From: Paenibacillus sp. YYML68
GTDB lineage: Bacteria; Bacillota; Bacilli; Paenibacillales; NBRC-103111
Assembly (NCBI RefSeq): GCF_027923405.1
Contig: NZ_BQYI01000001.1
Span: 4,070,501 to 4,134,500 of the forward strand
Length of the DNA stretch: 64,000 bases
Direction of reading: 5' to 3'
Part shown: in pieces, positions 18,101 to 25,847 of the stretch
Layout: every line of letters starts with the position of its first letter
Numbering within the stretch: the stretch's first letter is position 1
Made by a program: the position numbers and the translations under genes
Notes under the pieces: model-generated
Database searches by the model: none
What the model was told of the DNA's origin: nothing
The model's input: the letters and a program-made list of their open reading frames with translations, nothing else

Positions 18101-19615
18101 CAGCGTCATGCCGCTCAAGTCTGCGTTGCTTGCTGCTTCTCTCGTCACCTGCACGGTATAAGTCTTCGTCGCTCCGTTCTCCGCAGTCACTACTGTACTG
18201 ATCGTGTTGCTGCCTACGCTCAGCTCGATAGCTCCGCTCGCTTGGCCGCTCGTCACAGTCGTACCGTTCACCTTCACCGTGGACTTGCAATCACTCGCCG
18301 TAGGAATAATCGAGATGCTATTAGTACTGTTAGGCACATTGGCCGTGTAATCAGTCGTACTGCTCGCAAACACCGAGTTTAATACACCACTCGACAATGC
18401 CAATATGCTTAAATTATTATTGGAGGAAACAGAACTAGCGCCTAACTTCATGAGTTGGTTGCTATTCGACGGAACCATCCAAATATTAGCCCCGTCATAG
18501 ACGCCTCCTATGAAAGCTGCTGTACCTTTAGAGAAATTAGATGGCCAATCCATGTAGGATGTCATCTCGAACGTATCTTTGTTTACTCTAACAGCTCGAT
18601 CGGCATTTGAAGGAATCAACCATATGTATTGCCCATCATATACCCCGCCGAAGAAAGCACTTCCATTTTTGATAAATCCTGTAGGCCAGTTGTTATGCCC
18701 TGTCATCGCCCCGGTATTTTTATTCACTCTAATGAGACGGTCGGCAGTACTCGGAATAAGCCATATATGATCTCCCTCCAGCACTCCGCCGATAAAAGCA
18801 CTACTTGGTTTAGTAAAACCCGTAGGCCAACTATTATATCCGGTCATTACACCCGTAGTCGTATTGAACTTGATTACACGGTCGGCGTTGTATGGAATTA
18901 ACCAAATATTTTCCCCATCATAAACGCCGCCTGCGAAAGCGCCAGAACCTTTTGTAAAGCCTGCTGGCCAACTATTATATCCGGTCATTACGCCCGTGTC
19001 TTTGTCTATTTTAATGACACGATCAGCGGTTTGTGGAATCAGCCATATATTTTGCCCATCAAAAACCGTGCCTACAAAAGCAGAGTTTCCTTTAGTAAAT
19101 CCGGAGGGCCACTCGTTATATCCTGTCATCTCCCCTGTGTTCTTGTTTACTTTAATCACGCGGTCCGCGTTGAAGGGAATCAACCACACATGCGTTCCAT
19201 CAAACAAACTACTATAAAAGGCGGTAGTTGACTTGGTGAAGCCTGCAGGCCAATTGTTATAACCGGTCATCTCCCCTGTGTCTTTATTGACCTTCATGAC
19301 CCGATCCGCATTGAGCGGCGCTAACCAAATACTCTCACCATCGAATACTCCGCTAGAAAAAGCGGTTAAACCTTTCGTAAAGCCTTGGGGCCAACAGTAA
19401 TACCCCGTATACGAAGCATTATTAGGTACAGGAGAGCCGGTAATGTTAGGGCTGAAGGATAATCCAGATTGATTAGGGAACGTACTGCTGGCTGTGACCT
19501 GCACTGCCATAGAACTAATGCCGATCTGACATATTAAACAAGCAATAAGTACTTTTGACATATAGCTTGCTGCCATGCTCTTGATACTTCCAGTAAAATA
19601 TGACCATTGCTTCAT
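15125..19615 (-). CDS. Giant SLH surface protein: 7-repeat propeller, cadherin-like repeats, FN3
   Basis: A 1496-residue secreted protein predicted to sit on the cell wall. Order: signal peptide (about 1-42, ending VQVTA); seven 47-residue repeats (about 71-399) with the core GYNxWPxGFTK, IWLIP and ADRVIKVNK, a number that fits a closed seven-bladed beta-propeller; five 98-residue cadherin-like beta-sandwich repeats (about 402-890) ending in TYTVxVTR; two FN3 domains (about 893-1075); an unassigned beta-rich region; and three SLH motifs (about 1313-1496), which bind pyruvylated wall polymer in this group. The start ATG follows AAGGGG. The middle cadherin-like repeats are nearly identical in DNA. 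The ligand is unknown; adhesion or carbohydrate binding is inferred from architecture. It is a single-gene unit with its own terminator. Confidence 0.92.
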   Translation of the reverse strand: MKQWSYFTGSIKSMAASYMSKVLIACLICQIGISSMAVQVTASSTFPNQSGLSFSPNITGSPVPNNASYTGYYCWPQGFTKGLTAFSSGVFDGESIWLAPLNADRVMKVNKDTGEMTGYNNWPAGFTKSTTAFYSSLFDGTHVWLIPFNADRVIKVNKNTGEMTGYNEWPSGFTKGNSAFVGTVFDGQNIWLIPQTADRVIKIDKDTGVMTGYNSWPAGFTKGSGAFAGGVYDGENIWLIPYNADRVIKFNTTTGVMTGYNSWPTGFTKPSSAFIGGVLEGDHIWLIPSTADRLIRVNKNTGAMTGHNNWPTGFIKNGSAFFGGVYDGQYIWLIPSNADRAVRVNKDTFEMTSYMDWPSNFSKGTAAFIGGVYDGANIWMVPSNSNQLMKLGASSVSSNNNLSILALSSGVLNSVFASSTTDYTANVPNSTNSISIIPTASDCKSTVKVNGTTVTSGQASGAIELSVGSNTISTVVTAENGATKTYTVQVTREAASNADLSGMTLSAGALSPTFASGTTSYTASVANNVTSLTVTPTASDSTATVAVNGATVTSGQASGAIALSVGSNTISTVVTAQSGATKTYTVQVTREAASNADLSGMTLSAGALSPTFASGTTSYTASVANNVTSLTVTPTASDSIATVKVNGATVTSGQASGAIALSVGSNTISTVVTAQSGATKTYTVTVTREAASNADLSGMTLSAGALSPTFASGTTSYTANVSNNVYSLTVTPTVSDSTATVTVNGTTVTSGQASGAVALSVGSNTISTVVTAQSGATKTYTVTVTREAASNADLSGMTLSAGTLSPTFVSGTTSYTANVSNNVYSLTVTPTVSDSTATVTVNGTTVTSGQASGAVALSVGSNTISTVVTAENGATKTYTVTVTRDQIPNPGAPLAKLESVGDGKVTLSWEPVASSTGYKIFRSETSGTYGSELSTVNESVYSYESSGLQNGVTYYFVIRAVNAGGDSAVSNEVSAMPITVPGQPTNISAALSDRVATITFTAPVNDGGSSITSYEVTSSEGGVAVTDTSSPIKIKDLAYGTRYTFTVRAVNQAGKSAPSAESNAVIPMAPESDSSPAAPENRETAVQVIVNGKLEEAGTLTTSVVNDQVVTTIRVDQGKLESKLAAEGQRTVVTIPVSGKADVVVGELSGQMVKIMESKEAVLEIKTDRATYTLPAEQVNIDSISRQLGRLIALQNIRVQIEVAAPTPAVQRLVENAAAKESFTLVAPPISFKVKAVSEGTTVEVSTFNAYVERTIAIPEGVGADKITTGVVVEPDGTVRHVPTKIVQVDGKWYAQINSLTNSTYSVIWKPLQFKDASNHWAEKAINNMASRMVVEGTGDSLFTPDREITRAEFISIVVRGLGLRVTKGNISYKDVNITDWYYNTVSTAAEYSLISGYEDGTFRPNDKITREQAMVIVAEAMKLTRLSAKPPTNDLLQSYVDSAEVSDWAKRSVEQNLLAALINGRSDQMLAPGAYMTRAEMATIIQKLLVRSGLI
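16960..18405. repeat. Five tandem 294-bp coding repeats
   Basis: Within the SLH gene, units of 98 codons recur with exact 294-base spacing (for example at 17178, 17472 and 17766). The central copies are almost identical, while the outermost copy (near 18060-18400) has diverged. Such arrays expand and contract by recombination. Confidence 0.9.
18430..19405. repeat. Seven tandem 141-bp coding repeats (propeller blades)
   Basis: Seven 47-codon units encode the blades of the putative propeller. Conservation is at protein level (WPxGFTK, IWLIP, ADR); the DNA copies have diverged more than the 294-bp array, suggesting an older expansion. Confidence 0.85.
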
Positions 19616-19750
19616 CTGCTAATCCCCTTATCTTATGTAGAAATACCTGTAATCGATTGTCTCATAATTCCTCTATTAATTCTAGACCTGAAAGCATATA
19701 ATTGTCACCGGCGAGAAGATTTAGGCTTAGCTAGGCACACCGCAGAACAC

Positions 19751-19780
19751 AAAAAGCCAAGCCACACGAAGCAGCTTGGC
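19751..19780 (-). terminator. Intrinsic terminator of the 44-aa gene
   Basis: GCCAAGC (19756-19762) pairs with GCTTGGC (19774-19780), and the minus strand continues into five T. It lies 15 bases past the stop of the small minus-strand gene. Confidence 0.75.
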
Positions 19781-19795
19781 ATCCTATGAGTTCCC

Positions 19796-19930
19796 TTACA
19801 CCGATGGACGATTCGGCTCGTGACGATCCTTGTGATACGTCGGCATCAGGTTCGCCTTGCTGTCCGTTGCTTGACTGGAGTTATCGGCCATGGACTGATT
19901 TTTTTGCTTCATGCCTTTGTTTTTACCCAT
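19796..19930 (-). CDS. Small basic protein (44 aa), unknown
   Basis: A 44-residue, lysine- and asparagine-rich protein (MGKNKGMKQKNQSMADN at the N-terminus) with no membrane segment or cysteine. ATG 19930 follows AGGAGTGG, and a terminator lies just beyond the stop, so it looks like a real monocistronic gene. Size and composition recall small acid-soluble spore proteins of the minor type, but I cannot match a family. Confidence 0.6.
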   Translation of the reverse strand: MGKNKGMKQKNQSMADNSSQATDSKANLMPTYHKDRHEPNRPSV

Positions 19931-20118
19931 TGCTATCCACTCCTCGCATCGAATGTCGGACTTCCTTCGCGAAGCCGCCCTATAGTTGTATCTCCACCGC
20001 AAGCTCTGTATTCAGCATTCCAATCGCCAATAATTCCTTCAGCCCATAAGCTATAGTTCGCAATGCCAAGTGCCATAATAGCGGAGTACTCATCCACATC
20101 ACAAAGGAGCGTGCAGCA

Positions 20119-20637
20119 ATGGGAATTCTCGACGGTAACTCCAAGAACGAACCGATGCATTACGGTGAAATTCATTCCATCTGGTCGTACAGCGCGAAGG
20201 CGAAGCTGGCCGTCACCTGCTACCAAACGATGATCAACCATGCAGGTGACCAGGATCTGAAGGAAGTGATCCGAGACATTATTGAGATGGGCCGCAAGGA
20301 AATTGAGGAATGCGACGCGATTCTCGTCAAAAACGGTATCGTGCCGCCGCCAACATTCCCGGAGAAGCCGCGTGCCAGCTACGAGGAAATTCCAGTCGGA
20401 GCCCGCTTCACCGATATGGAGATTGCGGCAACGCTGATGCAGGATGTAGCCGAAGGTCTTGCCACGTGCAGCCAAGCGATGGGCCAATGTACACGAGAGG
20501 ATCTCGGTACGATGTTCATGAAATACCACGGCACAAAGGCGGTGCTAAGCGCACGCGTACTACGCATGAACAAGGCGAAGGGCTGGCTCGTGCCGCCGCC
20601 ACTCCAGCTGCAAGTGCCTGAGCTCGTCCATAGCTGA
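20119..20637 (+). CDS. DUF3231 family protein
   Basis: A 172-residue, mostly helical soluble protein. The N-terminal MHYGEIHSIWSY and later FTDMEIAATLMQD match my memory of DUF3231 proteins, which are found in spore-forming Bacillota, often as two fused copies; this one is a single-copy short form. The fold resembles ferritin-like four-helix bundles. Start ATG 20119 follows AAAGGAG. It is monocistronic, ending at a perfect bidirectional hairpin. Function unknown, possibly spore related. Confidence 0.75.
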   Translation: MGILDGNSKNEPMHYGEIHSIWSYSAKAKLAVTCYQTMINHAGDQDLKEVIRDIIEMGRKEIEECDAILVKNGIVPPPTFPEKPRASYEEIPVGARFTDMEIAATLMQDVAEGLATCSQAMGQCTREDLGTMFMKYHGTKAVLSARVLRMNKAKGWLVPPPLQLQVPELVHS

Positions 20638-20713
20638 TACAGGATGTGCGAGCAAGAGCAGTAGCTACGAACACAACCTTAACAACGCACAGCATCGCAG
20701 CTGCTAGTAACGC

Positions 20714-20760
20714 ACAAGAAGGCTCCCAACTGGCATCAAGCCAATCGGGAGCCTTCTTGT
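20714..20760. terminator. Bidirectional terminator (DUF3231 / sdhB)
   Basis: Perfect 14-bp arms ACAAGAAGGCTCCC (20714-20727) and GGGAGCCTTCTTGT (20747-20760) lie between the two convergent genes, with a secondary TGGC/GCCA stem in the loop. Confidence 0.85.
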
Positions 20761-20774
20761 TCATTTGTCGTATT

Positions 20775-21545
20775 CTACGACTCAATACCGAGCCAGTTCT
20801 TGAACAGCTGCTTCGTCGTATCGAGGTTCATTGCTGCGATCGACGTCGTCAGCGGAATACCTTTCGGGCACGAACGCACGCAGTTCTGCGAGTTACCGCA
20901 GCCCTCGATGCCGCCGTCCGTCATCAGCGCCTCGAGACGCTCATGCTTGTTCATCTCACCTGTCGGGTGAGCGTTGAACAGACGAACCTGCGAGATCGCT
21001 GCAGGACCGATGAAGTCTGTCTTGTCGTTAACATTCGGACAGGATTCCAGACATACGCCGCACGTCATACACTTGGACAGCTCATACGCCCATTGACGCT
21101 TCGACTCGGCCATCCGTGGTCCAGGACCGAGGTCGTAAGTTCCGTCGATCGGAATCCACGCCTTGACCTTCTTCAGAGCGGCGAACATACGCTCGCGGTC
21201 AATGACAAGGTCACGCACGACAGGGAACGTATTCATTGGCGCGATGCGAATCGGCTGCTCCAGCTTATCGACGAGCGCGCTGCACGCCTGACGAGGCTTG
21301 CCGTTGATAACCATCGAGCAAGCGCCGCACACTTCCTCCAAGCAGTTCGACTCCCAGCATACAGGTGTCGTCTTCCCGCCATCAGCCTTAACCGGATTAC
21401 GTTGAACCTCCATCAGCGCGCTGATAACGTTCATGTTCGGGCGGTACGGAATTTCGAACTCCTCCGTATACGGCTTGCTCTCCGGTGCATCTTGACGAGT
21501 GACGATGAATTTAACCTTCTTGCTCGCTGCTGTTGCCTCGGCCAT
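20775..21545 (-). CDS. sdhB: Succinate dehydrogenase iron-sulfur subunit
   Basis: The 256-residue electron-transfer subunit of complex II, passing electrons from FAD to the membrane haem and quinone. The [2Fe-2S] ligands are in CWESNCLEEVCGAC and the following C of RQAC; the [4Fe-4S] and [3Fe-4S] clusters use CMTCGVCLESCPN and CGNSQNCVRSCPKG. Length fits Bacillus-type SdhB. It is the last gene of sdhCAB, starting two bases after the sdhA stop. Confidence 0.97.
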   Translation of the reverse strand: MAEATAASKKVKFIVTRQDAPESKPYTEEFEIPYRPNMNVISALMEVQRNPVKADGGKTTPVCWESNCLEEVCGACSMVINGKPRQACSALVDKLEQPIRIAPMNTFPVVRDLVIDRERMFAALKKVKAWIPIDGTYDLGPGPRMAESKRQWAYELSKCMTCGVCLESCPNVNDKTDFIGPAAISQVRLFNAHPTGEMNKHERLEALMTDGGIEGCGNSQNCVRSCPKGIPLTTSIAAMNLDTTKQLFKNWLGIES

Positions 21546-21547
21546 GA

Positions 21548-23308
21548 TTAGTTGCCTCCCTTCTTCTTGTCAGTTGTATAGTCACGCTTACGCGGCTGGA
21601 TCAAGGAGACGTCGATCTCTTCCCAGCTGATCTTCGGTCCATCCGGCGTCCAAGTCGCCTTCGTCGTCTTCATGAACTCGTCATCGTTACGCTCCGGGAA
21701 CTCCGGCTTGTAGTGCGCGCCGCGGCTCTCGTTACGGAGCAATCCGCCCAGCGTCATCGCATGCGCAAGCTCAAGCATGTTCCACAGCTGACGCGTGTAC
21801 GCAACGCCAGGGTTGTTGTAGCGTGCAGAGTCATTTATGTTGATCTTCTTGTAGCGCTGCTTCAGCTCGTTGATCTTATCAATCGTCTGCTCCAGGTTCT
21901 TGTTGTAGCGAACGACGGTCATGTTGTTCGTCATCCACTCGCCAAGCTCCTTACCGAGCACATACGCGTTCTCGTTGCCGTCCAGCTTCAAGATGCTCTC
22001 GTACTTGTTCGCATGCTCCTTCGTCGCACGATCGAACACTGTCGAAGAGATGTCTGCGCTGTGCTTATCCAGACCCTTAATATATTCGATCGCCTTCGGT
22101 CCAGCTACCATACCGCCGTAGATCGCAGACAGCAGCGAGTTCGCACCGAGACGGTTCGCGCCGTGGTACTGGTACTCACACTCGCCTGCCGCGAACAGAC
22201 CCGGAATGTTCGTCATCTGGTTGTAGTCTACCCACATGCCGCCCATCGAGTAGTGAACCGCAGGGAATATTTTCATCGGAATCTTACGCGGGTCGTCGCC
22301 CATGAACTTCTCGTAGATCTCGATAATACCGCCGAGCTTCACGTCCAGCTCCTTCGGGTCCTTATGGGACAGGTCGAGATAAACCATGTTCTCGCCGTTA
22401 ACGCCGAGCTTCATATCAACGCACACCGCGAAGATCTCACGTGTCGCGATGTCACGCGGAACAAGGTTACCGTACGCTGGATATTTCTCCTCGAGGAAGT
22501 ACCAAGGCTTACCGTCCTTGTACGTCCATACGCGTCCGCCCTCGCCGCGAGCGGATTCGCTCATGAGGCGCAGCTTGTCGTCGCCCGGAATGGCCGTCGG
22601 GTGAATCTGAATGAACTCACCGTTCGCATAATGCACGCCCTGCTGGTACACCGCACTTGCAGCCGTACCTGTGTTGATAACCGAGTTCGTCGTTTTACCG
22701 AAAATAATACCAGGACCGCCAGTCGCCAAAATAACCGCATCGGCAGGGAACGTCTTCACTTCCATGCTGCGCAGATCTTGTGCGGCTACACCGCGGCATA
22801 CGCCGTCATCGTCGAGCACCGCGCCAAGGAACTCCCAGTGCTCGTACTTCTGTACAAGACCTGCAGTCTCCCAGCGGCGCACCTGCTCATCGAGTGCGTA
22901 CAGCAGCTGCTGACCAGTCGTCGCACCTGCGAACGCTGTACGGTGGTGCTTCGTACCGCCGAAGCGGCGGAAGTCCAGCAAGCCCTCTGGCGTACGGTTG
23001 AACATAACGCCCATCCGGTCCATCAGGTGAATAATGCCCGGCGCTGCATCACACATCGCCTTAACCGGCGGCTGGTTAGCTAAGAAGTCGCCGCCATATA
23101 CCGTATCGTCAAAGTGCTCCCAGGGAGAATCGCCTTCGCCTTTCGTATTAACGGCGCCGTTGATGCCCCCTTGCGCACAGACGGAGTGGGAACGTTTTAC
23201 CGGAACTAGTGAGAACAAGTCTACATGTGTACCAGCTTCTGCTGCTTTAATAGTGGCCATCAAGCCTGCAAGGCCGCCACCGACTACGATAACTTTCGTT
23301 TTAGCCAT
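21548..23308 (-). CDS. sdhA: Succinate dehydrogenase flavoprotein subunit
   Basis: The 586-residue subunit oxidises succinate to fumarate with covalently bound FAD. The dinucleotide-binding motif VVGGGLAGLMA is at the N-terminus. HSVCAQGGINGAVN carries the His that binds FAD covalently, and HPTAIPGDDKL plus the Arg of GGMVAGPK-type C-terminal segments outline the active site. It is the middle gene of the operon, 18 bases after sdhC. Confidence 0.97.
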   Translation of the reverse strand: MAKTKVIVVGGGLAGLMATIKAAEAGTHVDLFSLVPVKRSHSVCAQGGINGAVNTKGEGDSPWEHFDDTVYGGDFLANQPPVKAMCDAAPGIIHLMDRMGVMFNRTPEGLLDFRRFGGTKHHRTAFAGATTGQQLLYALDEQVRRWETAGLVQKYEHWEFLGAVLDDDGVCRGVAAQDLRSMEVKTFPADAVILATGGPGIIFGKTTNSVINTGTAASAVYQQGVHYANGEFIQIHPTAIPGDDKLRLMSESARGEGGRVWTYKDGKPWYFLEEKYPAYGNLVPRDIATREIFAVCVDMKLGVNGENMVYLDLSHKDPKELDVKLGGIIEIYEKFMGDDPRKIPMKIFPAVHYSMGGMWVDYNQMTNIPGLFAAGECEYQYHGANRLGANSLLSAIYGGMVAGPKAIEYIKGLDKHSADISSTVFDRATKEHANKYESILKLDGNENAYVLGKELGEWMTNNMTVVRYNKNLEQTIDKINELKQRYKKININDSARYNNPGVAYTRQLWNMLELAHAMTLGGLLRNESRGAHYKPEFPERNDDEFMKTTKATWTPDGPKISWEEIDVSLIQPRKRDYTTDKKKGGN

Positions 23309-23326
23309 GATCTGTGTACTCCCCCC

Positions 23327-23983
23327 TTAACCTTTGGTCGCTGTCGGCACGCTCTGGAAATCAGGACCCGCGAATGCCGTCAAGGACATGATGAACATAA
23401 CCGTCATGACAACGAACACGCCCATCCATACGTATGTCGAAATACGCTGAGCCTTCGCTCCCACGGTAATGCCCCAGCTAACGAGGAACGACCACATTCC
23501 GTTGCTGAAATGGAATACGGAAGCGACGATACCGATGACATACAGCACGAAGAAGAACTGATTCGACGCGATATGGTGCATCTCCGTACCAATCGCATGC
23601 TGGTCTACAGCACCGATGGCAATCTGCAAGCGAGTCTGGAAGAAGTGCCACGCGACGAACAAGAACGTAATGACGCCAGTTACGCGCTGCAGGAAAAACA
23701 TCTGGTTGCGGAAATAGCCGTAATTGTTGACGTTGTTACGCGCAGTGTACACCACATACAGACCATAGATCGCATGGTACGCCAGCGGAATCCAGATCAT
23801 GAAGATTTCGAGCGCCAGCACGAGCGGCAAGCTGTGCAGGAAGTCGATGGCGTCGAGAAAGCCCTGATGACCACCCTTGACCGCCGTGTAGTTCGTCAGC
23901 AGGTGCTCAATCAGGAAAAACCCGACTGGAATGACACCGAGCAAGGAATGGAGCTTTCGTGAAAAATACGAGTTCTTAAACAT
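23327..23983 (-). CDS. sdhC: Succinate dehydrogenase cytochrome b558 subunit
   Basis: A 218-residue membrane anchor with five hydrophobic helices and two haems, the type B subunit found in Bacillota that need no SdhD. Candidate haem-ligand histidines are seen in SRKLHSLLG, LIEHLLTN, AYHAIYG, VAWHFFQ and MHHIAS. Start ATG 23983 is chosen over 24013 because it matches the family N-terminus and follows an AAGGG site. Its leader has a run of six G (AGGGGGG) close to the start, a feature that C-rich small RNAs target in Bacillus subtilis. Confidence 0.95.
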   Translation of the reverse strand: MFKNSYFSRKLHSLLGVIPVGFFLIEHLLTNYTAVKGGHQGFLDAIDFLHSLPLVLALEIFMIWIPLAYHAIYGLYVVYTARNNVNNYGYFRNQMFFLQRVTGVITFLFVAWHFFQTRLQIAIGAVDQHAIGTEMHHIASNQFFFVLYVIGIVASVFHFSNGMWSFLVSWGITVGAKAQRISTYVWMGVFVVMTVMFIMSLTAFAGPDFQSVPTATKG

Positions 23984-24106
23984 TACCCTTCGTTCCCCCC
24001 TAAAATTAAGCATGCAACGGCATTCTTATAAAAACCATCTACCATTGTACCCCCGTCGATAGGGAGCGTCAACAACATTCGCTACGCCTATTTTCCATGA
24101 ATCGAC

Positions 24107-24147
24107 AACGTTTTATACTGCGGGCATGGTTTTGTGAATAAAACGTT
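24107..24147. promoter_or_regulatory. 10-bp inverted repeat in sdhC / LysR divergent region
   Basis: AACGTTTTAT (24107-24116) and ATAAAACGTT (24138-24147) form a perfect inverted repeat with centres about 31 bases (three helical turns) apart. A TATAAA sequence that could be the sdh -10 overlaps the left arm. A second palindrome, ATAATCGATTAT, sits at 24199-24210 nearer the LysR start. Both are candidate operators for the divergent LysR-type regulator. Confidence 0.45.
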
Positions 24148-24255
24148 ACAACTATCATACTACTCCTGTTTCGCTTATAATGGAAGTGCCGATTTTTTAT
24201 AATCGATTATGCACCATGCGCATAAGCATATCTATCAAGGGAGCACACGCCAACT

Positions 24256-25146
24256 ATGAACCATTGGGAAATCTTAATTACAGTCGTCCAGCAGCAGAGC
24301 TTGAATAAAGCTTCCTCCATACTCAACCTGTCCCAGCCCGCGCTGTCGCGCAAAATGATGAAGCTCGAGGAGGAGCTCGGTGTCGAGCTGTTCCGGCGCA
24401 AGGGCAAGCGGCTCGAGCTGACGCGCGCCGGGGAGCTGTGCTACGAGCACGCCCTCGAGCAGCAGCGGCTGCAGCGCAAGCTCGACGATACGCTTCGCCT
24501 GTACCGCACCGAGACGAAGCCCGCGAGCATCATCATCGGCGCCAGCCTGACGACGCTGCAGTCGACGCTGCCTGACCTTGTGACCATCTATATTCGGGAG
24601 CACCCGCTCACAGATATTAAAGCGATTACAGGCAAGACGCACGAGGTCGTGCCGCTCGTCAAGGAGAAGAAGGTCGACATCGGCCTCGTCGCCTCGCGCA
24701 TCGACGATCCGCAGCTGAGCTCCGTACCGCTGTTCGACGACTCGCTGTGCCTCGTGCTGCCGTCCGGTCATCCGTATGCGGACCGCGAGGAGCTGACGAT
24801 CGGCGACCTGCATGAGCTGCCGATGATTCTGTTCTCACGCGGGACATGGTACAGAGTGCTCATGGATGAGATGTTCATGCGCTACAGCGTACACCCCGAC
24901 GTGAAGATGGAGATCGACTCCTTCGAGGCGATCGTACGTCTTGTCTCAACGTGCCAGACCGCTACACTGCTGCCCGAGTCATACGTGCGGCACCCGCTCG
25001 TCGACAACAACGAGCTGACCGTACGCTTCATCCCCGAGCTCGAGCAGACGAAGAGAACGACCTCCCTCTTATTCAAGAAGGAGGCCGCGATGGAGCCTGC
25101 GATTCAGCTATTTATCGATCTGGCAGTCAAGTATTACCGAGCTTAA
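24256..25146 (+). CDS. LysR-family transcriptional regulator, divergent from sdhCAB
   Basis: A 296-residue LysR-type regulator. The winged helix-turn-helix occupies residues 1-60 (QQSLNKASSILNLSQPALS) and the two-lobed effector domain about 90-296. Start ATG 24256 follows AGGGAG. Its position back to back with sdhC suggests control of the TCA cycle genes, as CcpC and CitR do for citrate-cycle genes in Bacillus, but the sequence does not look close to either. It converges on ktrA with only 26 bases between the stops. Confidence 0.9.
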   Translation: MNHWEILITVVQQQSLNKASSILNLSQPALSRKMMKLEEELGVELFRRKGKRLELTRAGELCYEHALEQQRLQRKLDDTLRLYRTETKPASIIIGASLTTLQSTLPDLVTIYIREHPLTDIKAITGKTHEVVPLVKEKKVDIGLVASRIDDPQLSSVPLFDDSLCLVLPSGHPYADREELTIGDLHELPMILFSRGTWYRVLMDEMFMRYSVHPDVKMEIDSFEAIVRLVSTCQTATLLPESYVRHPLVDNNELTVRFIPELEQTKRTTSLLFKKEAAMEPAIQLFIDLAVKYYRA

Positions 25147-25172
25147 TGTCACCTATATGAATCGAATGAATG

Positions 25173-25835
25173 TTAACGAATAACCTCGTTCTCGAACAGC
25201 TCGATCTCATCGTTCGTGCCGATAATGACCATAATATCGCCTTCCTCGACCATGTCAGTAGCGGTCGGGGCGATGATGACGCCCTTCTTCTTGTTAATCG
25301 CCACGACGCTGCAGCCGTAGAGCGCTCGCGTATCGAGATCCTTAAGCGAGCGTCCATCAAGACAGCTCGGCACCGTCAGCTCGGCGATCGTATAATCCTT
25401 CGACAGCTCGATATAGTCGAGCAGGTTCGGGGAGACGAGCTGGTGAGCGACGCGGATGCCCATATCCCGCTCCGGGAAGATGACGCGGTCGGCGCCGATC
25501 TTCTGCAGCACCTTGCCGTGCAGCTCGGAGAGCGCCTTGCCGACGACATTTTTCACCCCGACATCCTTCAATAATATAGTAGTTAGAATGCTGGCCTGTA
25601 TATCGTCGCCGATCGCCACGACCACACTGTCGAAGTTACGCAGGCCTAGCGATCGAATCACATCCTCATCTGTGGAATCAGCCGCGACGACGTGAGTGAG
25701 CACACTGCTCATCTCCTCGACGGCCTCCTCGTCCTTATCGATGCCGAGCACCTGGTAGCCTAGCTTGATGAGCTCCTTGGCAAGACTGGAGCCGAAGCGC
25801 CCCAGTCCGATGACGGCGTATTGACTGCGTTTCAT
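25173..25835 (-). CDS. ktrA: Ktr potassium transporter regulatory subunit (RCK/TrkA)
   Basis: A 220-residue cytoplasmic gating protein of the Ktr potassium uptake system. The RCK_N Rossmann domain begins YAVIGLGRFGSSLAKEL and binds ATP/ADP or NAD(H). The RCK_C domain (about 140-220) binds cyclic di-AMP in the Bacillus homologue, which closes the channel. It lies 12 bases after ktrB in the same operon. The paralogue names KtrA and KtrC cannot be separated here; ktrA is used generically. Confidence 0.93.
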   Translation of the reverse strand: MKRSQYAVIGLGRFGSSLAKELIKLGYQVLGIDKDEEAVEEMSSVLTHVVAADSTDEDVIRSLGLRNFDSVVVAIGDDIQASILTTILLKDVGVKNVVGKALSELHGKVLQKIGADRVIFPERDMGIRVAHQLVSPNLLDYIELSKDYTIAELTVPSCLDGRSLKDLDTRALYGCSVVAINKKKGVIIAPTATDMVEEGDIMVIIGTNDEIELFENEVIR

Positions 25836-25847
25836 CGCTGATATCCC

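Noticed and set aside
16960..18405. Regular repeats that might be a CRISPR array
   Set aside because: The 294-base units are continuous coding sequence for cadherin-like domains, with no short repeat-spacer structure and no cas genes.
21713..23083. A 456-codon open frame on the plus strand opposite sdhA
   Set aside because: It is antisense to a fully conserved sdhA, has no ribosome-binding site, and its translation is rich in Arg, His and Val, as expected from a shadow frame of a GC-rich gene.
24131..24150. TTGTGAATAAAACGTTACAA as a Rex site upstream of sdhC
   Set aside because: The half-sites are separated by 10 rather than 8 bases and the right half is TACAA, not CACAA. It is better explained by the AACGTTTTAT inverted repeat.
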